Shown here piece by piece: positions 44,678-56,532 of a stretch of DNA of 64,000 bases (position 1 is the first letter of the stretch; the number at the start of each line of letters is the position of its first letter). The stretch spans positions 104,370,151-104,434,150 of the forward strand of contig OV884060.1 of NCBI GenBank assembly GCA_930367215.1, read 5' to 3'. This DNA comes from Pollenia angustigena. Taxonomy: Eukaryota; Arthropoda; Insecta; Diptera; Polleniidae. Under the pieces are notes generated by a model. The model was given only the letters and a program-made list of their open reading frames with translations, did not search any database and was not told the origin of the DNA. The translations under genes were made by a program, and so were the position numbers.

Positions 44678-46605
44678 GATCAAAAAAACATGGAAGGCTA
44701 TAAGGGAAATCGGTATTGGTAAATCTGGAAATAATGACCCTGTTATTTTTGATCCAGACGTTATTAATGAAAAATTTTTTAATATTCCTATGGTAGAAGC
44801 AGATATTGATTTTTACAACCACAACCATGACAACCGTCAACCCCATAATAACTTCTCTTTTGATTGCATAGACCAGTTTGACGTTTTAAGAAGCTGTATG
44901 TCAATTAAATCAAATGCAGTTGGTGTGGACGAAATTCACACAAGATTTTTTAAATTAATTCTCCCAAGAATATTGCCCTTTGTTACACATGTATTTAACA
45001 CCATTATTACCACCAGTCATTTTCCCTCAAATTGGAAAAAGTCCAAAATAATACCAATACCCAAAACTAAATCAGAATATAGGCCAATTGCCATTTTACC
45101 CTTTATGTCGAAAATATTTGAGAGGTTAATTCACAATCAGATATCGCTTTACGTTAATGATCATAATCTGCTTAATGATAAACAATCTGGGTTTCGGAAA
45201 AACCACAGTTGTATAACTGCACTTGTAGATGTTGCGGAAGATATAAGAAATAGTATAGATGAACGAAAAACAAATATCTTAGTACTTTTGGATCTTTTAA
45301 AAGCATTCGATACAGTCGATCATAACGTCCTATGTTACAAACTACAACACATGTTTATGTTTTCTACAGCTGCTACACATCTGATATCAACATATCTTAC
45401 CAACAGGTATCAGTATGTTCAAAGTGATAATAATAAATCAAAATTTCTACCTGTGACGAGGGGTGTACCGCAGGGGTCAATTATTGGGCCTATTTTCTAT
45501 TTTCGCTTTACGCTGATGACCTTCCGAGTCAACTTACACACTGCAAAGTCAGAATGTATGCTGACGATGTTCAGATTTACATCAGCTGTGATACATCTGA
45601 AATTGAACAATGTGTCTTAACTCTGAATACTGAGTTAAAACATATATATGAATGGGCTAATGCTAATGGTCTTAGTATCAACCCAAAAAAATCTAAATAT
45701 CTTGTTATCCAAAAACGAACTACTATAGCCGATCATATACCTGATATTTTTTATGGTGATGAACGTATTGAAAGGGTAACTACAGCAAAAAATTTAGGTA
45801 TTATTTTTAATAAGAACCTGACATGGTGCAACCATATTAATTAAGCATGTGGCCGTACATATTCCATGCTTAGAACTCTCTGGCAAACGCAGTATTGTAC
45901 ACCTATCAAAATAAGAATACTTCTTGCCAAAACCTATTTATTGCCAATTCTGATGTATGGATGCGAATTATTTGCCAAATGTGATGCGGCAAGTACGAGA
46001 AAATTAAACTCAGTCTTTAAAAGCATTGTACGATACGTATATGGCGTGAAAAGGTTTAATTCTGTTTCTCCTTTTACGGTAAAATTATATGGTATTCAGT
46101 TTGATGACCTTCTCAAAACAAGAGTACATACTAATATTTATGCACAAAATCGTGTTTACTCAACAACCACAACATCTGTATAACCGCTTAACCATATCTA
46201 GGTCTAATAGAGGTAAAATAATTTTATTATTTAGACACCAAAGTTTAACTTCCGATTGGCAATTTTTCCTTAATGCAATCCGTCTTTGGAATCTACTCCC
46301 GCATAATATACAAATAACTAGTAACGCACTGAGCTTTAAAAAAAGCATTTTAAATTTTTTTGCACGTTAATTTTTTTCATTTTTTTATGAATTTTAAATA
46401 TTATTATTTTGTTAATTTTCAATTTAATTTATTAATTTAATAATTTTTTTTTCTCTCTTTTAAATTTTTTATTTTGTTTTAAATTTTATCATTTACAAAT
46501 TATAATTATAAATGTTTCTGCTAAAACAATGTTCTATACTGCAATAAGAGGCTTTAAGTCTTGTGTATAGAATTGGAAATAAATAAATAAATAAATAAAT
46601 AAATT
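44678..46605 (+). mobile_element. Decayed LINE (CR1/Jockey-like), 5'-truncated
   Basis: It starts inside ORF2 and ends in an (AAAT)n tail at 46577-46604. The reverse transcriptase is readable over nearly its full length with only a few breaks, so this is one of the younger non-RNase-H LINE copies in the window. No target duplication was certain. Confidence 0.82.
44684..46370 (+). pseudogene. LINE reverse transcriptase, broken
   Basis: Motifs in order: KKTWKAIREIGIGKSGN, AVGVDEIHTRFFK, EYRPIAILPFMSKIFERLI, KQSGFRKNHSC, LVLLDLLKAFDTVDHNVL, TRGVPQGSIIGPIFYF, then after a frame change RMYADDVQIYISC, LSINPKKSKYL, and after a stop at 45842 LLPILMYGCELF. YADD is intact. Its presumed product would copy LINE RNA at the target site, but the stop and frame changes make it non-functional. 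There is no RNase H. Confidence 0.85.
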
Positions 46606-46910
46606 TCAATTTCACCTTTCCATTTGTTTGGCAATTTACTTTCAATTTAACAGCTGAGTACACGTTTGTCTCTGTTGTTGTTGACATCTTGGAAGTAAAT
46701 TGCTTACAAATGAGTGCAGCCTACGTCACAGCTTTCAATTTGTGTAAATTTTGACAAGCAGTATATGTAAAAGACTATCAAGAACAACTTGAACGTGTGG
46801 CCGCAGGGTTAAAAAGAAAACAATTGAAACAAAAAGAAGTTTTATAATTTGGATTATTGGTGTTAATAGTTTTGTTGAAAGGAAATAAAAAAATCCTAGA
46901 GAATAAATAT

Positions 46911-48054
46911 TCACCCTTATTCTATTTGGCGTCGGCAATAACAACGGCAATTTTAAGGCAACAGCAATTCTTATCAAAGACAACATCAATTCTATGTTAA
47001 ATTGGTATTTTATAAGAGTATTATGACGCCGTTGACTATTTATCGATAATGTTAATAAAATACAGCACACATCTCTAATATTAAAATCAGCTGATTCATT
47101 TTGTTTACTGTTTTTTTTTTATAAGAAAAAAAAATTCTGTGCTGTTTGTGCAAATTTTAAGTTAAATAAAAATTTGTTTGTAAAAAATAATGTTTAAATG
47201 AAAACTTTTTTTATTATATTAAATTTTCCCAAGTGCCTAATGGATTTTTTTTTAACGATTTTAAGATTTGAAAGTTATTTTCGGCTGAATAAACTTTCTT
47301 TTAAACATGTGTTGAAAATAATAGAGCCTCATTTAAAAAAGGGAACGTTTGTTCCAAACGCAATATACAAATTTGCAGCAACATTGCGTTTTTTGGCGCA
47401 GGGATCGTACTAGCTCAGCGTTGGAAATTATTTAAACTTTTGACTGTCCCAGCCACTAGTTTAAAAATTTTGTCTGAGACTCTGGAAGTCATGAAGAGAG
47501 AACTTTGTCCACAATGGATAAATTAAAGTTGCATTTCTTTGAAAACCAGCATTTCCAGGTGTAATTGGCTGTGTAGACGGAACCCACATCAAAATTTTAT
47601 CTCAAAAAAAAAAATATATTTAATTTATTAGGAAAAGAGACCCTGCATAATCCTCTGGCAAGTGATGGATTTTTTACAAGCTCTTCCACTAGCTTCTCGA
47701 ACTGGCACTAAGTTGTTATTTTAATTTTTTCAATTATATCCACAAAAAATATATCAAAACACAACAAAAATGAAGAAAAATATCAAAACCGTCGTAGAAA
47801 TCAAAATTGCAGTTAACCATAACGTAAAATTTGTAAAACACGATACAAAGCAGCATAAGACAAAACTAAAAATGCCGACGACAAAATCAAGGGCAATTTA
47901 AGGCAACAGCAACGCCAATTTTTCTTAGAAAATACCAAACATATGTTAACAGTCATCGAAATATGCCAATATTGCCAACGGAAATACGAAATTGAAACAA
48001 AACATAAAAAACGGCGTTGTTTACTGTTGACGACGTCAAATAGAATAAGGGTGA
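46911..48054 (+). mobile_element. PIF/Harbinger element with transposase remnant
   Basis: The ends are TCACCCTTATTCTATTTGGC and the complement of TCACCCTTATTCTATTTGAC, followed by GTCG. If the end is taken one base in, ATT lies on both sides. A Harbinger transposase remnant lies inside at 47198-47620. Sequences near both ends share AATTTAAGGCAACAGCAA. Confidence 0.8.
47198..47620 (+). pseudogene. Harbinger transposase (HARBI1-like) remnant
   Basis: The first frame reads ESYFRLNKLSFKHVLKIIEP then HLKKGTFVPNAIYKFAATLR and FLAQGSY, the N-terminal helical region of Harbinger transposases. After stops, another frame reads FPGVIGCVDGTHIKILS, the conserved block with the first catalytic aspartate (GCVDGTHI). 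The rest is missing. Confidence 0.8.
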
Positions 48055-48480
48055 TTAATACTTGAGTGTAATACCAATAAAAGATATTCTTAAAATAATA
48101 AAATATTAAAAGGATACAAAAATAGAAAAGATATTAAATTAGAATGATACGAAAGGATACAAAATTAAAAGAATATTGAAATTAAAAAGAAACGAAATTG
48201 AAAAGATACAAATTAAAAGAGATACAGAAAAAAAAGATAAAATTGTGAAGCATATGAAAATAAAAAGAAATAAAAAAAATAGATAAAAAGTATCTTTGTT
48301 GAATTCCTTAAGCTAAGAAGGTTAATATAAAATAAAAGAATATATTGAATAGCAAAGCAAATTGAAGGCAAATTTCTAATAAAATGAAAAGTGAAGTATA
48401 TATTAAAGGATGAAGAGAATAACAATTTTACAACATAGTCAGTCAGTATATGCTAGAACTTTTGCGTTTGTAACCTACTG

Positions 48481-49659
48481 ATGCTTGAGAAAGTATACAG
48501 ACTTGTCGCGTTGATGATCACGGGATCAATGCGATCTACTCCCACGAAGGCGCTGTTTACGTTATTGAACTGGCTCCCGGTGGACATAACGGCCAAACAG
48601 TTGGCTCTTTGCTCGGCGACACGGCTGCACGCAACGAACGGCTGGTCGACCCGTGAGTATGGACACGCCAGAATAATCGGAAGTACGATTGTCCCTGACG
48701 GTGTGGATTACTGCACCCCGGTGCCGTTCTTTGGTGCGGGGTTCGTGACACAAGCGGCGCACGGCAGCGTGCTGTCGGATTCCTTCCGGGAACCTACCCT
48801 AGGGGTTTATACTGATGGTTCAAGGAAGGGTGAGAGAGTTGGCGGAGGTTTCTTCATAGAGGAACTGGATGTGAAGGTTTCCTTTCGTCTGCCGGACGGA
48901 TGCAGTGTCCTGCAGGCGGAAATCTCGGCTATAAGGCGGGCGGCAAACTGGCTGAGGTATCATCGCATATCGGGGGATATACGTATATTTACTGACAGCA
49001 AGGCTGCCCTTGCCTCCCTAGCGGGTGTCTACACGACATCTAGGTTAACTGTAGAATGTCGGATGTCTTTGAATGAGATTGCGAAACATTCAAGGGTAAC
49101 GCTTATATGGATACCGGGTCACTCGGAGTGCCCGGGTAATCTAATGGCAGATGGGCTGGCCAGACAAGGTGGTCGCATGGATGACGCATTCATCGATCAA
49201 TTTGTTGGTCTTCCAATGGCTCACTGTAAATTACTCATCAGGCGCGAGTCGTACAGAGTTGCGCAGATGCGGTGGACCTGTGAGTCCACCTGCTTGATAT
49301 CAAGGATCCTTTGGCCTGGATATGATGAACGGAGAACTAGCTCTCTACTTGGTTTCAACAGGAACCAGATTAGGACGGTGATATCGGTTTTAACTGGACA
49401 CTGGCCGGTGGGGACTCATGCTGCGAGGATGGGTCTGGAATTTAATGACTACTGTAGGAGTTGTCAGAACGAGGAGGAAGAGGAGACTGTTCTTCACTTC
49501 CTTTGTCATTGCCCTGGATTGCGGGGCATCAGGGAAAAATACCTTGGGGAACCGGTGTTTTCCTGTCTGGGGGATCTGTCCATGACAGAACTAAAAACGC
49601 TCCTTCTCTTCATTAGGAAGACGAAGTGGTTGGAACCTGCAGTGACGCCATCTGAGTGA
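48481..49659 (+). CDS. LINE ORF2 C-terminal part: RT thumb, RNase H, cysteine-rich tail (392 codons)
   Basis: An uninterrupted frame. Residues 1-45 are the end of the reverse transcriptase (VALMITGSMRSTPTKALFTL). The RNase H domain spans about residues 105-230 with all four acidic positions: D112 in VYTDGS, E147 in LQAEIS, D172 in IFTDSK and D224 in LMADGLAR. The tail has CRSCQNEEEEETVLHFLCHC. RNase H in this LINE group is thought to remove the RNA strand during integration. The ATG is not the element's own: it is the last three bases of the target duplication, so the frame is a truncated LINE with a start supplied by chance. Expression is unlikely but the sequence is undamaged. Confidence 0.85.
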   Translation: MLEKVYRLVALMITGSMRSTPTKALFTLLNWLPVDITAKQLALCSATRLHATNGWSTREYGHARIIGSTIVPDGVDYCTPVPFFGAGFVTQAAHGSVLSDSFREPTLGVYTDGSRKGERVGGGFFIEELDVKVSFRLPDGCSVLQAEISAIRRAANWLRYHRISGDIRIFTDSKAALASLAGVYTTSRLTVECRMSLNEIAKHSRVTLIWIPGHSECPGNLMADGLARQGGRMDDAFIDQFVGLPMAHCKLLIRRESYRVAQMRWTCESTCLISRILWPGYDERRTSSLLGFNRNQIRTVISVLTGHWPVGTHAARMGLEFNDYCRSCQNEEEEETVLHFLCHCPGLRGIREKYLGEPVFSCLGDLSMTELKTLLLFIRKTKWLEPAVTPSE

Positions 49660-49756
49660 CTGATCTAGGGGATGGGCATTGGCGCCGGGTATCACAAAGG
49701 GACCACTGAAGGACCCAAGTGAGCTGTCTTTTGATGGCTGCCCATGGAACCTAACC
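48484..49756 (+). mobile_element. Young 5'-truncated RNase H LINE (I/Loa-like)
   Basis: A 13-bp duplication TAACCTACTGATG flanks it exactly (48471-48483 and 49757-49769). The 3' end is ACCTAACCTAACC, so the target word joins smoothly onto the tail. Coding potential is intact from the truncation point to the stop. It is GC-richer than its surroundings. Confidence 0.88.
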
Positions 49757-49769
49757 TAACCTACTGATG

Positions 49770-49975
49770 AATTGATGTGTTCTTGTGATTATTTGTGGAT
49801 TAACGTAGCTTAACAAAACTTTGTCCTAAATTGTTGATTAAATTTTGTTTTAATAATTAACTGTGTTTCTTCAATATGTCCTTAAATTATTTATTAATGG
49901 TTTGTTTGTGTCTTTAATATTTTAAAACGAACATTTTGAGTTTTTTTTATTTTTTTCCTTGCCTTATCTATCCAT
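49770..49975. other. Non-coding DNA, no gene seen
   Basis: A short AT-rich spacer between two mobile elements. Confidence 0.4.
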
Positions 49976-50565
49976 ATATCGTCACCTAAAAGACGAAATA
50001 ACCTATCTGCAGTTTTCAAAAGTTTACAGGAGAGGGAAAAAACGTTATAAAATTGGAACTATTAACGATATTGAAACGAAAATCACACATTTTGATTAAA
50101 ATGAAACCAGTAATATATATCGTTTGAGAAAATTTTGTTTTTCTAATCACAGCTTATGTTATGACACTTAGGTTTTTTGGAATTGTAGAAATCTGAAACC
50201 AAATAACCTATCTGCAGTACTAATTAGTATGAATAAACAAAAATTTCTTTATACACATGAATATTATATACATTAAATAATTACAGTAGTAGTTTCTTTT
50301 ACTGGTTTAAGCAAAAACAAGTACTTAATGTTTGTTTAAATTACACTATGCAACAAAATAAAACTTTTATCGTGATTTTTGATGATTTACTTTTCTCTTT
50401 TTTTGTGCGTAACGGTCCTCTAGGTACAAAAACTTTGTCATTTGTAATATAACATGTTCAAAATTTTGCACACATATGCGTTATGATATAGGGAATAAAA
50501 ATTCATAAAAAAATCAATTTTGAAATTTTTGCAGATAGGTTATTAGGTCTTTAAGAAGACGATAT
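49976..50565. mobile_element. Inverted-repeat element (590 bp)
   Basis: The ends are ATATCGTCACCTAAAAGACG and the complement of ATATCGTCTTCTTAAAGACC; both continue with ATAACCTATCTGCA. A third AATAACCTATCTGCAG lies inside at about 50200. No coding content. Confidence 0.72.
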
Positions 50566-50718
50566 GTAATATGAAGTATTTTTAAATTGTTAAGAATGTG
50601 TGTGAAACGCTGATATGTAAATATCATCGTGGGATCCCAGTTTGTAAGTTCTTTTTATTTAACTTGTATTTTGTGTTTAATTGGGCAATTGTATTTGTTC
50701 TGCTTTTAGAAAAATTAA

Positions 50719-51020
50719 AACATTCGGGTGTGTTCTAGAATCCGAATTCACTCGGAAGTGGATTACTTTCTCATTTTTGGTGTTCTGCATTTCACATCCA
50801 CAAGTTTTTATCCGCTTTCAATTAGAGTAGTAATGGGTTGGTGAAAGTAAAACGAATCGACTTTTGTTCTAATACATATTGGATAACATTTTTAACAAAA
50901 AATAAATTTTCTTTTTAGCTTAAAATCTTTTTTATCCAATTTAATCAAAAATATATCGTTATCTAAAATGCAAAAGTTACCCTAAATTTAAAATCGACTT
51001 TTTCATTATTTTGATGTAAT
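50719..51020 (+). repeat. Dispersed repeat, copy 2 (partner of 1251-1525)
   Basis: The match runs from CATTCGGGTGTGTTCTAGAA to TTATTTTGATGTAAT and stops exactly where the giant inverted repeat begins, so the latter seems to have inserted into this repeat. Confidence 0.75.
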
Positions 51021-51023
51021 AAC

Positions 51024-54000
51024 TAAAGCCCTGCACAAATGCATTTGAAGGCCGTTTCAAAACATTCATTTGTTTTTCAACTACTGATTGTCGATTGCAT
51101 TTTGCTAACGAATCAAATTCTGTATTGTGAAAAACACATATAGCACGAAAAGAATATAAACACACAAATGCAAATGAATTTAAATTTGTGTGTTATAAAC
51201 GAACATATACGAAGTGTAAAGAGCACGGAATATACTCCACACAACAGCGAAACAAACGAATAACACAAACTACTCCAAATCTTACGAATCGCACGAATCA
51301 AAGGAATCACACCAAACAACAGTTACAAAATAGGTGATATGAATTATCTTATTATTTTATTATTAGGTATGACTCGTAAATTTGTATTGAGCAAAAAAAC
51401 AAATGAAGATGCAAGATATTTTTATACAATGTTTAAGTTTTAATTTTAAATTATTTTATTCAAAAGTTACAAAAATATATTTTGAAATATTTTATTAAAA
51501 GTAAAAAAGAAATGAAAAGCTAAATTCAATTAATTGCAAAATAAAGATAAAAATAATAGGTATAATGAGCAAAATGGCTTAAAATAAAAATTAATTTGTA
51601 CAGTTTAAAAATTTTAAAGAATTTTTTTTTTTGTCATCATAAAGTTTTTTTCTGTTAAGATGAAACAAAGTAACATAGCATCCGCTAGACATATACAGTG
51701 TATATATATTATACACTTGTCGAAGTCACATCGACGACCAGGGCTGTCAGATATGGCGATTTCTCGCCAAACGTGGCGATTTTGAAAAGTGTTTGGCAGT
51801 GGGATTTTCCATTTGGCGACTGGCGACTGGCGACTTTTGTGGCGATTTTTGATATAAGTGCGTATATACGTATATACGCACTTATATTTGTCATTATATA
51901 GTTTTATTAATAATTACATTTTATACTTGAAATTAAGCTGCGTCATAGATCTTGAAGAATATAATAAGAATACATATGTAATAAAATTAAAAAGCTTTTC
52001 AGTCAATTTAAGCCATTATTATTTATTGCCACAGATATATATTATTACATTTAAAATATAAGTAAAAACAAAAATTATCATTGAAAACACAAAAGGCTGT
52101 TCAACAGCATTTTCAGTAAATTTAATTACACATTAAACACACCATTATATGAAAAGAGTTCCTTAATTTCCAAAGTGTTGGTCAAAATACCATTAGAATA
52201 TGATCTATTTTCATCATATTCTAAACACCTATCCAGAATTCAACAGTTGAACTTCAGTTCATCAATTCGTATGCATTCATCTTTTGCCATTGCTGTTCCA
52301 AAACCGTTATTTCTTCTGTAGTAAAATCTACCATTTCATCTTTAATTTTTTTTTTTTTTTTTTGTGTTTACAGGGTTGCTATTATTATACATTTTTATAA
52401 ACGTATAAATGACAAAATACAATTATAGAGATTAACAGAAGTATTAAGTCATATTGTGAAATAGTTATAAAAGAAATTTTTTTTTAATTAAAAAATGCTA
52501 AAAAAAATTTCAAAAATGCTGAAAATAATCAAAATAAATAATGCTAAATTTAGCAGTGAAAATGCTAAAAGGGTCGCACTGGTCACAAGGCCTATCCATT
52601 GGATAGACCTTGGTCGGTCACTTGGTTACCGGACAACTGGTTGAAAAGAAACAACAATACTAATGTGGTGTATATTAAAGCCCTGCACGAATGCATTTGT
52701 TTCTTTTTCACATTTCTTCACACCAACTCATTGTTGTGTGAAATACTGAGTTCTTTTTTTAAAATCAATTCGAATGATACACAATGAAAAACCGAATCAA
52801 TTTCAAACAGTAGCTCGTTTCAAACAACTCGTTGTTAAGCAGTAGTTTGATTTAAAAAAAACAAAGAAAACAACACACAACAATTGTGAGTCTATAACAG
52901 GGAATTCCATTTCTTTGCCCAATTGTGCGTACCACTACTAACACATATTTTAATGATCATCAATTCAGTCGTCTATGTGACTTCGACAAGTGTACATTAG
53001 GGTGTCCCAATTTTTTTTTTTTTTTTGTGATTTTCATAGGTGCTCAACTTAAATTTAAAAGCTTATAGGCTGAAGATTTTTGATTTTTTTTTTTAATTTT
53101 CGGAATAGGTTTAGAGGTCGCGCAAATGGAGTTTTCATAAAAAACGGAGTTTTCGGCCATTTATTTAACTTTACTCATAACTTGGTTAATACCACGAGTT
53201 TCTTCACTTTTGAGGAAACAGTTTTAAAGAAAAGTATCCAAGCTTTATTCCTGTGTGAAAAAATTATAAGTTTTGGTGATGAGTGTAAATGAGTACACCC
53301 TTGTAAATGAGATACCCTTAATTACAATTTTTCGTAATTTTTTAACAAATTCTGTAAAAAACGGTTAATTACTTTTTAAATTTATATGAAAGGTACAGAA
53401 GAAGAAATAACGGTTTTGGAACAGCAATGGCAAAAGATGAATGCATACGAATTGATGAACTGAAGTTCAACTGTTGAATTCTGGATAGGTGTTTAGAATA
53501 TGATGAAAATAGATCATATTCTAATGGTATTTTGACCAACACTTTGGAAATTAAGGAACTCTATTCATATAATGGTGTGTTTAATGTGTAATTAAATTTA
53601 CTGAAAATGCTGTTGAACAAACAGCCTTTTGTGTTTTCAATGATAATTTTTGTTTTTACTTATATTTTAAATGTAATAATATATATCTGTGGCAATAAAT
53701 AATAATGGCTTAAATTGACTGAAAAGCTTTTTAATTTTATTACATATGTATTCTTATTATATTCTTCAAGATCTATGACGCAGCTTAATTTCAAGTATAA
53801 AATGTCATTATTAATAAAACTATATAATGACAAATATAAGTGCGTATATACGCACTTATATCAAAAATCGCCACAAAAGTCGCCAGTCGCCAAATGGAAA
53901 ATCCCACTGCCAAACACTTTTCAAAATCGCCACGTTTGGCGAGAAATCGCCATATCTGACAGCCCTGGTCGTCGATGTGACTTCGACAAGTGTATAATAT

Positions 54001-54683
54001 ATATACACTGTATATGTCTAGCGGATGCTATGTTACTTTGTTTCATCTTAACAGAAAAAAACTTTATGATGACAAAAAAAAAAAATTCTTTAAAATTTTT
54101 AAACTGTACAAATTAATTTTTATTTTAAGCCATTTTGCTCATTATACCTATTATTTTTATCTTTATTTTGCAATTAATTGAATTTAGCTTTTCATTTCTT
54201 TTTTACTTTTAATAAAATATTTCAAAATATATTTTTGTAACTTTTGAATAAAATAATTTAAAATTAAAACTTAAACATTGTATAAAAATATCTTGCATCT
54301 TCATTTGTTTTTTTGCTCAATACAAATTTACGAGTCATACCTAATAATAAAATAATAAGATAATTCATATCACCTATTTTGTAACTGTTGTTTGGTGTGA
54401 TTCCTTTGATTCGTGCGATTCGTAAGATTTGGAGTAGTTTGTGTTATTCGTTTGTTTCGTTGTTGTGTGGAGTATATTCCGTGCTCTTTACATTTCGTAT
54501 TTGGTCGTTTATAACACACAAATTTAAATTCATTTGCATTTATGTGTTTATATTCTTTTCGTGCTTTATGTGTTTTTCACAATACAGAGTTTGATTCGTT
54601 AGCAAAATGCAATCGACAATCACGAGTTGAAAAACAAACGAATGATTTGAAACGGCATTCAAATGCATTCGTGCAGGGCTTTA
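51024..54683. mobile_element. Giant inverted repeat with arms of about 1.29 kb
   Basis: The left arm is about 51024-52319, the right arm 53399-54683, and the spacer about 1.08 kb. The arms begin TAAAGCCCTGCAC and stay nearly identical along their length; both include the block CAGGGCTGTCAGATATGGCG and a 68-codon frame that is the same but for a few residues. No transposase was seen. It could be a foldback-like element or two opposed copies of one element. A third copy of the terminus (AAAGCCCTGCACGAATGCAT) lies in the spacer at 52680. Confidence 0.8.
53003..53330 (+). repeat. Dispersed repeat shared with 27770-28060
   Basis: It starts AGGGTGTCCCAATTTT and includes AAAGCTTATAGGCTGAAG and TTCGGAATAGGTTTAGAGG. 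It lies in the spacer of the giant inverted repeat. The 70-codon frame is not a recognised protein. Confidence 0.6.
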
Positions 54684-54698
54684 ATTGCTACTTTATAG

Positions 54699-55640
54699 CA
54701 GCGTTACCGTTGTGATACTAAAGTATCAATTTGACCCTTTTTCGACGGTGTTGATACCTTTTATGACCCTTTTTTTAATTATACTTTTGTATCATTATCA
54801 CCTATTTTGTGACACTTTTTGACCCTTTTTTTGGAAATAGCTCTCACATTTTGTTTTTTTTTTTCAACACTGCGGAACAGAAGTGCTAAACAAATGTTTT
54901 CGAAATAAGCATTGCTTGATATGGAACAGACTCAAAGTATAAACTTACAATTCCACGCTTTCTTCTCCTTGATTTTTGATAGTAAAGTACAATTTCCGTA
55001 AAAACAAACATAACTCATATACATATTTGTGATTTTTTTTATGGTGGTTTCTTTTCAAAACAAAAAATTTGACATTTTATTAAAAAATGCAATTTGGTGT
55101 TTTGCTTTCTTAAAGAGTAGCATGTTTTATTCAAAAAAATTCGCCCTTAATAATGGCAAAAGGTATTGAACTTTTCGCCCCCTTTTGAATCAACAGTGTT
55201 GAGAGTGCCCTAACAGGAATGAAAACAAGAGGTACAAATTGCTAAATTGCTTACAGAAAAAAATCGCTTTAATCGAGAAAATGGTTACAAAAAACGATTG
55301 CAAAATTTAAAACCAACACTTAAATTTATTTGACATCGCTAAATCGGAAAATTACATGAAAAGTATTAAAAAATTAGCTATAATGATAAAGAAAAAACTT
55401 TTTGTCAGGTGTTTTAAACAGGACAGAGCATTCCATAAAAAAATTAAGTTTTGAGCTCTTCCTACCTGAAATATTATTTTTTGCTTATAAAAAAACTTGG
55501 TGTTATTATGTTCATTTAAATGGGAAATACTGCTTAAAAAAAACTTGACCCTTTTTTTATTGAAATACCCTTTTTTGACCCCTTTTTCTGGAAAATCCCC
55601 TTTTTGTGACCCTTTTCGAAAATTTCAAACGGTAACCCTG
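54699..55640. mobile_element. hAT-type non-autonomous element (942 bp)
   Basis: The ends are CAGCGTTACCGTTGTG and the complement of CAGGGTTACCGTTTGA, flanked by CTTTATAG (54691-54698) and CTTTGTAG (55641-55648), an 8-bp duplication with one change. GACCCTTTTTT words recur at both ends. It has no transposase, but its ends match the hAT element at 33184, which may belong to the mobilising family. Confidence 0.85.
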
Positions 55641-55990
55641 CTTTGTAGGCGAGAGGGACGAAGGGAAAAGAAACGAGTACACAGATGCATGTACTGTCTT
55701 TACGTTTTGCTTTTTGATTCGTTGTTTAATTTTATTATTGTTTTCAATATCAAAAAAGCACATGTCGTCAACATGACATGAATCATTTGAACGCCAATTC
55801 ATGTTCAAAGAAGAAAAAAGAAGAATCTTGTCAATAAGACATGAGCCGTATGAACTCAGACTTATGAATACAACAAAGGGTAAGCCGGCTGACAGCCGAT
55901 TTTGAGCCGCCGATTATTTTTATACGAGCCGCCGCCGCCGATAACATCCGTCAGCGTAGGTCTCTGGTTGGTGGTTTTCTGAGTAGGAAT

Positions 55991-56218
55991 CAAGGTATAT
56001 TTATAGCAGGTAGCCGCGAGATTACAACAATTGTACAATAAAACAAGCAACAGGGCTTTTTATTGTTGTTATGTGATACGAACTGTCAAACAGCAAAGGG
56101 GTTGATAAGAGACAAAAAACTTGTTTACTATACAACATTTTACAGTTTGTATCACAAAACAAGCAAATAAAAAATAAACAGCTGGCTTTCCGAGACTGCC
56201 TGCTATAAATATACCTTG
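55991..56218. mobile_element. hAT-type small element (228 bp)
   Basis: The ends are CAAGGTATATTTATAGCAGG and its complement, with an exact 8-bp duplication GTAGGAAT at 55983-55990 and 56219-56226. It is non-coding. Confidence 0.87.
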
Positions 56219-56226
56219 GTAGGAAT

Positions 56227-56532
56227 ATTAAGAAACGCAAGTTTTGCTTGTTAGTTTTGTCCATGTTATCAAATAAAAGTTTTGGCCAAGGCGTATTAAT
56301 AAATAAAGTTTTAAGAGAATGCCAAGCCGATTTGGAAAGCTTGGGCTATTTGCTGTGTTTTAACATTTTTTGTTTACAAATGGTTGACATTTCGAGCATA
56401 AAACAGAAACTTCCGTTGTCTTTATAATTGCATATTTGTTGTAGTATTTCTGCCGCCGAATAACGTAAATACGCCTTGCCTTGGTGAAGAAAAGTGTATA
56501 ATAACAAGAGTGAGATCACAAAGCATAGTGAG
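56227..56532. promoter_or_regulatory. Upstream region of the piggyBac-like gene
   Basis: About 300 bases between a hAT-type element and the start codon. CCAAGGCGTATTA at 56287 faces TACGCCTTGCCTTGG at 56469, a short inverted pair. I see no TTAA plus CCC-type piggyBac end. Any promoter must lie here or farther left, but none can be pinned down. Confidence 0.35.

Larger units (their letters stand above)
44581..46804. mobile_element. Possible inverted-repeat element split by a LINE
   Basis: The left GGTGGCCACACGATCAAG and the right CTTGAACGTGTGGCCGC form a 17-bp imperfect inverted pair on either side of the LINE at 44678-46605. No target duplication was found, so this is tentative. Confidence 0.4.

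Noticed and set aside
49749..49762. ACCTAACCTAACC looks like the ancestral insect telomere repeat (complement of TTAGG)
   Set aside because: It is the short 3' tail of a LINE joined to a similar target; only about three units are present.
51113..54594. Nearly identical 68-codon frames in both arms of the giant inverted repeat
   Set aside because: The DNA itself is duplicated, so sharing of the frame is no evidence of coding.
56285..56483. CCAAGGCGTATTA and TACGCCTTGCCTTGG as possible piggyBac ends
   Set aside because: Both lie upstream of the gene, there is no TTAA duplication, and they do not start with CCC or CCT.
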